Shown one piece after another: positions 48,581 to 55,300 of a stretch of DNA of 55,300 nucleotides. Source of the DNA: an uncultured Lachnospiraceae bacterium (GTDB lineage: Bacteria; Bacillota; Clostridia; Lachnospirales; Lachnospiraceae). The translations under genes were made by a program, and so were the position numbers. The stretch spans positions 1 through 55,300 of the forward strand of contig CAJUOO010000015.1 in NCBI GenBank assembly GCA_910588535.1, in the 5' to 3' direction. Each line of letters opens with the position of its first letter. Positions within the stretch are counted from its first letter, which is position 1. The notes under the pieces were generated by a model. The model saw only the letters and a program-made list of their open reading frames with translations, was not told where the DNA came from and did not search any database.

Positions 48581-51208
48581 CTACAGCTCCTCAAGCCCCC
48601 TAAGCTTCTCCCCAAGATTTGTCAGCCCTCTTTCTTCCCCTGCTCCCCGCCTGCTAAGATAACATTCCTCAAGTTCCTTTCCAAGCTTCTCCACCTCTTC
48701 ATACAGCTCCCGTGCTGAGAGAAGCAAGCAGCCCTGCCCTCTAATTATGATCTGCTCTAACCCATCCGAGGTAGCCACAGTCACTTGATACCGTTTGGAA
48801 TTATCATGAGCAAATTTTTCAATATATTGATCTGCCGTCTCCGCCTCCTTGGTGTACACAACATGGATATTATGATAATCCATAACCTCCGTGGCATGCC
48901 CCTGCACGCGGTAAGCATCAAAAACCACAATTAATTGACACTGCTTCATCCCCTGATAATTACACATAATATCAAGAAGCCTGATTCTCGCCCCATCTAT
49001 GCTCACGCTCGCAAGCTCTCTCAGTTCCTCCCACGCAAAGATGACATTATAGCCGTCGACCAGCAGATATTCTTCCCTCGGCTCCTTTTTTCCCTTCTCG
49101 TTGCGTATCCCAGTATAACCACTGATATTTTCCTTCTTTGCAGGAGCAAATTTTTTGCGCGCTATCGTCTTGTCCGCTTTATTTGCAAAAAAGGTTCTGG
49201 CAAAGATTCTCTCGATCTCCTCTTCCTCTATAAATTCCTCCCGATAAGACGCATCAGGCACAGCAAGAACTCTCTCACTCTCTCCTGATGCTCTGTCAAA
49301 AAAACTTGGAAGATGCATATGCTCCTTCACTCTATCCCAGCTTACCACCGTTCCAGCTCCGTGAGAACAGAAAACAGAATCAGCGGGATTATCAATATCC
49401 CGCTCTGGAAAGTAGCCTGCCTGTTGTATGATCTCCTCCTCATTATGACAAGGCGCATAACCACTAAGACTTAGGCTCAGCCTTCCCCGCCCTCTTGTGT
49501 AGGCAGATAATTCCTTCTGATAGGCCTGTATCAATCCTGCCGGAGCCTGTCCCACAAGAACTGCCATTCCATTCTCCATCAGTTCTGGTGATTGGAAGCT
49601 CCCCTTCCTCTGCTCCATATCATTCATCAACCTGCCTATATTCTCTGCTGGAACCTCTATCACAAAATCAAAATAAGGTTCAAGAAGAACGGACTGTGCC
49701 TGCATCAAGCCTTGTCTGACTGCACGGTATGTTGCCTCTCGAAAGTCTCCTCCCTCCGTGTGTTTTTGATGAGCGCGCCCAGATACCAGTGTGATCTTGA
49801 CATCCGTCAAAAAAGAACCAGTGAGAACCCCTCGGTGCTCTTTTTCCTTCAGATGCGTCAACACCAATCTCTGCCAGCTCTCGGCAAGTACATCTGTACT
49901 ACAATCTGAACAAACGAGAATACCACTTCCGCGCTCTGCTGGTTCCATCAACAAATGAACCTCCGCATAGTGGCGAAGCGGCTCAAAATGTCCCACACCT
50001 TCCACAGTATCTGCTATTGTTTCCTTATATATAATGCTTCCCTCTCCAAATGCCACCTTGACCTGAAAACGATCCTCTATCAACCGTCCAAGTACCTCCG
50101 TCTGCACCTCCCCCATAAGCTGTACCCGAATCTCTTTTTGTTCCTCCTCCCAGACAATATGAAGCAGAGGTTCCTCCTCCTCAAGTTCTCGCAGCTTCGG
50201 AAGTAGCACCATCGCATCACAGCCGGGTGGCAGAAGAATCTGATACATTAAGATAGGCTCAAGAAATGGATTCTGCATCTTATGCTCCACACCAAAGCTC
50301 TGGCCGGGAAATGTGCCTGTCGGTCCAGTCACCGCGCAGATCTCCCCGGCATCCACCTCCTGTGCAAGCTCATACTTTGCACCTGAGTACAGCCGAAGCT
50401 GATTGACCTTCTGTCCATCCAGAAGAGATTTTACCCTGAGACTGCCCCCTGTCAGTTTCAGATACGTCAGGCGATTTCCCTGTTCATCTCTCCCGATCTT
50501 AAAGACCCTTGCGCCAAATTCCTTCGAATATACCCGTGCCTGTGTATAGTGATCAATGCCTTCCATAAACTCCTCAACACCAAAAAACTTGAGCGCTGAG
50601 CCAAAAAAGCATGGAAAAGCACAGCGTCCCTTAACTAGCGCCGCGATCGTTTCATCTGCAAGGCTGTCTTTTTGAAGAAATTCCTCCATCGCCTCCTCAC
50701 TACACATGGCAAGTCCATCATAAACTTCCTCCATGGAAGCAGAGAAATCAATGCAGTCCTCACTAAGTTCTTCCCTTATATGCTCCATCAGCTTTTGTCT
50801 GTCTGCATTTCCCTGATCCATCTTATTCACAAAAAGAAACACAGGAATCTGATAGCTCTTTAACAGCCTCCAAAGTGTCCGTGTATGTCCTTGTATCCCA
50901 TCCATCGCACCAATCACCAAGATGGCATAATCTAACACCTGAAGTGTTCGCTCCATCTCTGCCGAAAAATCCACATGCCCCGGCGTATCCAAAAGTGTTA
51001 TCTGCAAATCCTTGTAGATCATGCGTGCCTGTTTAGAAAATATCGTGATCCCACGCTCTCGCTCCAGCTCATAGGTATCCAGAAAAGCATCACGGTTATC
51101 TACACGCCCCGGCTTTCTTAAAGCACCTGATGTGTAGAGCATCGCCTCCGACAGCGTCGTTTTGCCGGCATCCACATGCGCAAGAATTCCGATCACAAGC
51201 CTTTTCAT
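48581..51208 (-). CDS. Ribosome-protection-type GTPase fused to a Rae1/YacP-like NYN domain
   Basis: 875 residues. Residues 1-650 align with TetM/EF-G-like factors: G1 AHVDAGKT at 10-17, ERERGITIFS, DTPGH at 74-78, NKMD at 128-131, and domains II-V. TetM itself is about 640 residues. After a linker, residues ~712-840 form a NYN (PIN-like) domain: LLVDGYNVIFAW, LIVVFDAYRVQGH, VVYTKEAETADQYIEKF, VTVATSDGLEQ and LLSARELYEEV. These are the conserved acidic motifs of YacP; B. subtilis Rae1 of this family cleaves mRNA in the ribosomal A site. The fusion suggests GTP-driven delivery of a nuclease to stalled ribosomes (inference). Its ATG is 1 bp after the receptor gene. Confidence 0.9.
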   Translation of the reverse strand: MKRLVIGILAHVDAGKTTLSEAMLYTSGALRKPGRVDNRDAFLDTYELERERGITIFSKQARMIYKDLQITLLDTPGHVDFSAEMERTLQVLDYAILVIGAMDGIQGHTRTLWRLLKSYQIPVFLFVNKMDQGNADRQKLMEHIREELSEDCIDFSASMEEVYDGLAMCSEEAMEEFLQKDSLADETIAALVKGRCAFPCFFGSALKFFGVEEFMEGIDHYTQARVYSKEFGARVFKIGRDEQGNRLTYLKLTGGSLRVKSLLDGQKVNQLRLYSGAKYELAQEVDAGEICAVTGPTGTFPGQSFGVEHKMQNPFLEPILMYQILLPPGCDAMVLLPKLRELEEEEPLLHIVWEEEQKEIRVQLMGEVQTEVLGRLIEDRFQVKVAFGEGSIIYKETIADTVEGVGHFEPLRHYAEVHLLMEPAERGSGILVCSDCSTDVLAESWQRLVLTHLKEKEHRGVLTGSFLTDVKITLVSGRAHQKHTEGGDFREATYRAVRQGLMQAQSVLLEPYFDFVIEVPAENIGRLMNDMEQRKGSFQSPELMENGMAVLVGQAPAGLIQAYQKELSAYTRGRGRLSLSLSGYAPCHNEEEIIQQAGYFPERDIDNPADSVFCSHGAGTVVSWDRVKEHMHLPSFFDRASGESERVLAVPDASYREEFIEEEEIERIFARTFFANKADKTIARKKFAPAKKENISGYTGIRNEKGKKEPREEYLLVDGYNVIFAWEELRELASVSIDGARIRLLDIMCNYQGMKQCQLIVVFDAYRVQGHATEVMDYHNIHVVYTKEAETADQYIEKFAHDNSKRYQVTVATSDGLEQIIIRGQGCLLLSARELYEEVEKLGKELEECYLSRRGAGEERGLTNLGEKLRGLEEL

Positions 51209-51209
51209 A

Positions 51210-52121
51210 TTAATGCTTTTGCTCCAGATCTCTCACAAGCGGCTCCACCTGAGACAGCATATTATCAATATCCTCAAACATAGAACTCTTTGTGGTTCCA
51301 AGCTCATTCGCCCTTACAATATGCTCTCTCATCACCTCATACTGGCGCTCTGTCTCCTCAAAGGATAATGCCACCTCATCCAGCCGTCTCTGTGATGCAT
51401 CCATCGCCCCTGTAATCTGATCCTGAACCTTCTCTGCACCACCCGCCGCTGTGGTAATATGATCAAACATCTGATAGGTCATATCCACATTATCCAAGCT
51501 TCGCCCAAGTGCCATTTTAGACGTGGATATACTTAAATTCATCTTATCTGTGCCATTGTTCACGTCATTAATGCTCACATCGACATTTTTCACCAAAAGC
51601 TTGATCTCACTTGCCAGCCTTTTCACCTCGCCTGCCACGACCGCAAAGCCTTTTCCCTGTTCCCCCGCTCTCGCCGCCTCTATGGAGGCATTCATAGCAA
51701 GAATATTCGTCTCGTTTGCAATCGTCACAATCTGCCGCATACAATTCCGAATCTGTGTGATGGACTCCTGAAAATCTGCAAATGTATCTTGTATCTTATC
51801 AAAATGCTCTGAAACCTGCTCTGCACTCTCTCTAAGTCCGTTTACCTGCGTCTGGGCTTTATTCACAGAACCTTCAATATCCTGCTTTACATCGGCAAAT
51901 TGCTCCGATATCTGTCCTACCTCTTCAAACATATCGTGAAAAGAATGAAGCTTCTCCTTAAGCACAGCATTTTCCTGAAGTACAGCATGAAACGCACTCT
52001 CAATCTCCTGCAGCTCCTTTAGAGAGCTCACCTCCTTCACCGCCAGCTCCTCCCTGTAGCTCTTTAAGCTGTCCGAGACATGAAACAGCGGATATAAATC
52101 CTTTTTCTTGGATAACAACAT
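51210..52121 (-). CDS. Soluble chemoreceptor
   Basis: 303 residues, no transmembrane helix. A short N-terminus (LYPLFHVSDSLKSYREEL) leads into a coiled coil and the signalling hairpin ETNILAMNASIEAARAGEQG with GFAVVAGEVKRLASEI. No recognisable sensor domain, so input probably comes from another protein; the FIST protein encoded 27 bp upstream is the obvious candidate. The stop is 1 bp from the GTPase-NYN start, so the three genes read as one transcript. Confidence 0.9.
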   Translation of the reverse strand: MLLSKKKDLYPLFHVSDSLKSYREELAVKEVSSLKELQEIESAFHAVLQENAVLKEKLHSFHDMFEEVGQISEQFADVKQDIEGSVNKAQTQVNGLRESAEQVSEHFDKIQDTFADFQESITQIRNCMRQIVTIANETNILAMNASIEAARAGEQGKGFAVVAGEVKRLASEIKLLVKNVDVSINDVNNGTDKMNLSISTSKMALGRSLDNVDMTYQMFDHITTAAGGAEKVQDQITGAMDASQRRLDEVALSFEETERQYEVMREHIVRANELGTTKSSMFEDIDNMLSQVEPLVRDLEQKH

Positions 52122-52148
52122 TGTTGGTTCCTCCTCATATTCCTAATC

Positions 52149-53201
52149 TTACTCAAACACCACGCATGACATAGATTGATTGACAAACTGATTATTATAA
52201 TGTTCTCCATAGCCAATCAATCCCACATGATTCCCCAGCGCTGCCATGGCGCTCAGATATTCTCCCATATCATTATTCTGGCTAAACAGCTTGTAGCGGA
52301 ATAGACAATTCACGGAAAACACAGCAGAGATATGTTCAAAATCCTCACGAATAGTATGTATGGTTTCCTGCACAGTCTGCTTATAGTCGACCAGCTCCAA
52401 CATGGTTAGGACATCCGAATCATTTACCTGACGGTAACAAGTAAGCGCATTTCCCTCTACCGCCTGTATAGAGATGATACAGATATCCTCCCCGCTCAGC
52501 TTTCCAAAAGGATTCTGAAATGTCTGTGTACAGATATCCTCCTCCTTCACATTTAATATCTCCATATAGACCTTCTTCGCCGGCTTCCCGTTAAGCATCC
52601 CAAGCAGATAACGGCTTCGATCCGTCTCCGAGGCAATCAGTCGGTACTGCCCCATCGGCTTATATATATTCTCCTTATATACTTTCACTTTTCCTGTCTG
52701 ATTTTTAATAAGAGCATAGGCGCAAGCATCCTCATAGATCTTGCCATTCACTGCGATCTTGCCCTCACCCCCAGTTCCCCCAACCAAGGATATCCCTCTT
52801 TTTTTCAACATACTGTGCGCTGTCGTCAACACACAGGCATCATTTCCTGAACAGAAATCAATGCAGACGGTATCATTGGCATCTGCGTTAATACTCTCCA
52901 TATCACGCTCCAGACGCCCAATATATTTCACCGGCACCAAAGAAGCCTGCTCAAGTACATTCGTCACAGCGGCAACACCATAATATGCGACAACTCCTAC
53001 GCCTTCCTCCACAATCCTAGTATCATAGCTCATACCTATACAGCCTATACTTGGAGTATTTGGAAAAAGCTTTTTTAACTGTGCCACATGGGCTTCAAAC
53101 TGGTTCTTGTTTGACATCAGAAAAAGAACCTGCGGTTTGGACAGTCCTTTCACTGCCTCCTTCAGATCTCCCTTCTGGCTCATCCCAAAAATTTGCTTCA
53201 T
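52149..53201 (-). CDS. FIST-domain sensory protein
   Basis: 350 residues: FIST_N (VLFLMSNKNQFEAHVAQLKK; TPSIGCIGMSYDTR; GISLVGGTGGEGK) and FIST_C (YLLGMLNGKPAKKVYMEIL; FSVNCLFRYKLF; HVGLIGYGEHYNNQFVNQS). FIST domains are proposed small-molecule or amino-acid sensors, often encoded with chemoreceptors or GGDEF proteins. The ATG at 53201 has AGGAAG 6 bp upstream; an earlier ATG stops after two codons. It heads the FIST-receptor-GTPase run; 53202-53445 is non-coding and probably holds the promoter. Confidence 0.9.
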   Translation of the reverse strand: MKQIFGMSQKGDLKEAVKGLSKPQVLFLMSNKNQFEAHVAQLKKLFPNTPSIGCIGMSYDTRIVEEGVGVVAYYGVAAVTNVLEQASLVPVKYIGRLERDMESINADANDTVCIDFCSGNDACVLTTAHSMLKKRGISLVGGTGGEGKIAVNGKIYEDACAYALIKNQTGKVKVYKENIYKPMGQYRLIASETDRSRYLLGMLNGKPAKKVYMEILNVKEEDICTQTFQNPFGKLSGEDICIISIQAVEGNALTCYRQVNDSDVLTMLELVDYKQTVQETIHTIREDFEHISAVFSVNCLFRYKLFSQNNDMGEYLSAMAALGNHVGLIGYGEHYNNQFVNQSMSCVVFE

Positions 53202-53445
53202 CCCATTCTTCCTTTCTTTTCCTTTTTAGTGTAATACCTGAGCAGTTTTCATTCTCCGCCTGACCATCACTTCCGCATTGAAAAGGTCAACTGCCTCCAT
53301 GCATAAATTTGTCTTTTCTGTCTATTATATCGCATTTTGCTTCTGATTCCAATCTATTTTTCCTTCAAATTCCATTCTTCTTCTCTCTCTATCCTTTTGG
53401 GTACAAAAATCAAGCACTGTCGCCCGGTAAAACCCTTCCTTCTCC

Positions 53446-55032
53446 TTAAAAATCTGCGAATATTTCCATCTGCTTTTTCAGCTCTTCTACAATCTCCCGG
53501 TTTGTATCCATACGACTTGTAATATCTGCCATATCCTCGACCAAGCTCTTAGTACTGCCCGCAACTCCGGTAATCCCAGCAGCACCATCATCAATCGCCT
53601 TTGTAATGCTTCCAATGGAGTCCGCTATCTCAGTCATGGAATTTCTAAGGTGATCGGTCCTGCTGTTAAATGCATCGATCCTCTCCTTTACATAATCGGC
53701 ATCTTCTTTGTACTGTCTTCCTGAATGAACAAATTCCTGAAATTCTGCCAATATCGTCTCGCTCAGATAGTTCGCCATATCTTGGGAGTGTTTCGATAAA
53801 TTATACACTGCATTTGTGACAACCTGATTGACCTCCTGAATACGGTTCGCCGTTTCACTGCAAGAGCCTGCCAAAGATTTGATCTCCGAGGCAACGACAG
53901 CAAAACCCTTTCCTGCCTCACCGGCATGCATAGCTTCTATGGAGGCATTAAGGGCAATCAGATTCGTCATGGAAGAGATTTCCACAATATCCTTTGTCAG
54001 TTTGTCTACCTGATCCACACTCCTGCTGTTCTCGATCGCCTCCTCAAGCACTTTCAAAATACTGACTATCTTCTTTTGAATTACCTCCGTATTTGCCTGT
54101 GCTGCCCCCTCCATCTCATTGGCCCTCTGCTTCATCGCGGTGGAATAATCTGTGATAACACCACATTCTTCTGCCATCTCATGAACATCACTCTTGATAT
54201 CTGCAGCATTGCTATTAATTATCACCGCATTATTTGCCACCTTCTGAACCGCTATGGACAGAGAATCGGCAAGGGAAGAAAGACCTCTGGCACTTTCCCC
54301 CGATGTCCGAGTATGCTTTAACACCTCACCTGTCACCTCATCAAGCTTATGTGAGCTTTCATGAAGTGTATCCAGCGCACCCTTGATCGGCTTTATTACA
54401 TATTTTTTAATTATTCGAATGGCGGCGATTACCAATACGAAGCACGACACAGTAGACACAACAGCGATGATCAAGGAAACCACATAGACCATCCAAAGCC
54501 TCTGTCTTGCGCTGTCTGTCCTTGCGCTTACCGCCGCATACAACTCATCGATGTTGTCTGTTATAGCAGAGCCAAAATGGGCGACATCACCGTTGGCACA
54601 GGCGTAGGCATCTTGTGTCTTACTGTCCGCACTCGCACAAACCAGATAGACCAACGCATGCTTAAAAGAGTCATAGTTCTCTAATAGCTGTGTATAGATC
54701 GCTTTTTCCTCTTCCATGACATAGGTTTCATATTCTTTTAAATATGTTTCCAATGTTTTTTCTTCTTCCTTGATTTGTCCCACAACGACAATCATTGTAT
54801 TATAATCCATCGCAACAATATGTGACAGAGCCAATTTATGAATATTTGTGGTTGTATGGCGAATGTCCTGCAATGTTTCCAAGCCAACCATATAATTATC
54901 CACGATTTTCGAAGCGTTGAAATTAACATTGTTAATGCCAAAAACGGACAGAGCATTAGAAATTAATGCCACAACTCCCAAAAGGATAATTGGAAGTATC
55001 AGACGTTGTTGAATTGTGAGTTTTTTCTTCAT
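53446..55032 (-). CDS. Transmembrane methyl-accepting chemotaxis protein
   Basis: 528 residues. Transmembrane helices at about 10-33 and 185-210 flank a ~150-residue helical domain of the 4HB_MCP type (ETLQDIRHTTTNIHKLALSH). The cytoplasmic part has the tip SSMTNLIALNASIEAMHAGE and GFAVVASEIKSLAGSC. The tip reads SIEAMHAG rather than SIEAARAG, an uncommon change near the CheA/CheW contact. The gene starts 31 bp after a sugar-binding-protein gene, so it may report on that substrate (inference). Confidence 0.92.
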   Translation of the reverse strand: MKKKLTIQQRLILPIILLGVVALISNALSVFGINNVNFNASKIVDNYMVGLETLQDIRHTTTNIHKLALSHIVAMDYNTMIVVVGQIKEEEKTLETYLKEYETYVMEEEKAIYTQLLENYDSFKHALVYLVCASADSKTQDAYACANGDVAHFGSAITDNIDELYAAVSARTDSARQRLWMVYVVSLIIAVVSTVSCFVLVIAAIRIIKKYVIKPIKGALDTLHESSHKLDEVTGEVLKHTRTSGESARGLSSLADSLSIAVQKVANNAVIINSNAADIKSDVHEMAEECGVITDYSTAMKQRANEMEGAAQANTEVIQKKIVSILKVLEEAIENSRSVDQVDKLTKDIVEISSMTNLIALNASIEAMHAGEAGKGFAVVASEIKSLAGSCSETANRIQEVNQVVTNAVYNLSKHSQDMANYLSETILAEFQEFVHSGRQYKEDADYVKERIDAFNSRTDHLRNSMTEIADSIGSITKAIDDGAAGITGVAGSTKSLVEDMADITSRMDTNREIVEELKKQMEIFADF

Positions 55033-55063
55033 CTTACATTAAAAAATCCTTTCGATCTATGTA

Positions 55064-55300
55064 CTATCTTGCAGTGACACCTTCCACCATCTCATCTAAC
55101 TGTTCCTGTAAGCTCTGTAAAGACAGATTTCCCGCTACGATATTTCCTGCAAATTTTGAAACGGGGTCCCAGAACTTGCCGCCCACCCGCTGAAGCTGGG
55201 AAAATTCAGATTGCTCTAGCAGGGCGGAGATCGCGGGAGACTCTCTGATCCTCTCAGAATCTGCGACTGTTATATTGGATGGACCCTGCCCGCGCATTTC
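55064..55300 (-). CDS. C-terminus of a sugar ABC transporter substrate-binding protein (partial)
   Basis: The last 78 residues of a protein that starts beyond the right edge. The ending (SALLEQSEFSQLQRVGGKFW, DPVSKFAGNIVAGN, QSLQEQLDEMVEGVTAR) is typical of family 1 extracellular solute-binding proteins for maltodextrin- or oligosaccharide-like ligands. Whether permease genes lie nearby cannot be seen. The downstream neighbour is a chemoreceptor. Confidence 0.75.
   Translation of the reverse strand, partial: EMRGQGPSNITVADSERIRESPAISALLEQSEFSQLQRVGGKFWDPVSKFAGNIVAGNLSLQSLQEQLDEMVEGVTAR

Noticed and set aside
48581..51208. Acquired tetracycline resistance gene (tetM/W/O type)
   Set aside because: Length, C-terminal NYN domain, chromosomal chemosensory context and matching codon use argue for a resident translation factor. 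There is no mobile flank.
1..55300. tRNA or rRNA genes
   Set aside because: I looked for cloverleaf ends with GGTTCGAATC-type T-loops and rRNA landmarks while reading both strands and found none that I could support.

Overview
The window reads as chromosome of a spore-forming, probably motile Firmicute of the Lachnospiraceae type (Roseburia/Agathobacter-like). This is inferred from the sporulation sigma factor sigK, a GerM-type lipoprotein, a large chemosensory set, the Firmicute gene orders ireB-ruvX-DUF1292 and prmA-rsmE-mtaB, and strong AGGAGG ribosome binding sites. Most genes lie on the minus strand. The plus-strand exceptions are the HPr-like gene at 15.9 kb, TPR lipoprotein-hflX, trkA-trkH, and a small gene in the left element.

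1-7.83 kb is one end of a mobile element that interrupts sigK. The N-terminal coding half of sigK (8105 to about 7821) is cut at the conserved C-[IV]-E-N-x-I-L position, the place where the Bacillus subtilis skin element sits. The element carries a ParM/StbA-like actin and a truncated ParR-like partner, two XRE regulators, a DUF4143-type AAA ATPase, a frameshifted STAND NTPase with TPR-like tail, and an unknown protein with a broken 5' end. The recombinase and the 3' half of sigK must lie left of the window.

8.2-13.5 kb is a compact RNA-metabolism operon read leftwards: ireB, ruvX, DUF1292, RNase J, ylbF family, short MltG-like protein, trmR, trhP. 13.5-22.6 kb has mtaB, a Crh-like HPr paralogue, thiI, a cysteine desulfurase, rsmE, prmA and topB. 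22.8-29.3 kb has comEC (apparent AUA start), a GerMN lipoprotein, a two-component pair, a ComEA-like protein and a YdcZ-type transporter. 29.9-36.1 kb has a PflX-like radical SAM protein, ilvE, folA, a TPR lipoprotein, hflX and HPr. 36.4-39.2 kb is the potassium-uptake pair trkA-trkH.

39.4-55.3 kb is signalling. A cytosolic PAS histidine kinase, an HD-GYP response regulator, CheR, CheB, CheY, CheA, CheW and a chemoreceptor without a sensor domain form one minus-strand run. Upstream are a FIST protein, a cytosolic chemoreceptor and a ribosome-protection-type GTPase fused to a Rae1/YacP-like NYN nuclease domain, then a transmembrane chemoreceptor and the C-terminus of a sugar-binding protein.

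Intergenic DNA holds three families of short structured repeats (A about 140 bp, B about 60 bp, C about 85 bp). A fourth related pair forms near-identical pseudoknot-capable leaders in front of thiI and hflX. The signals I find most worth following are the sigK interruption, the shared thiI/hflX leader, the GTPase-NYN fusion and the covarying family A repeats.
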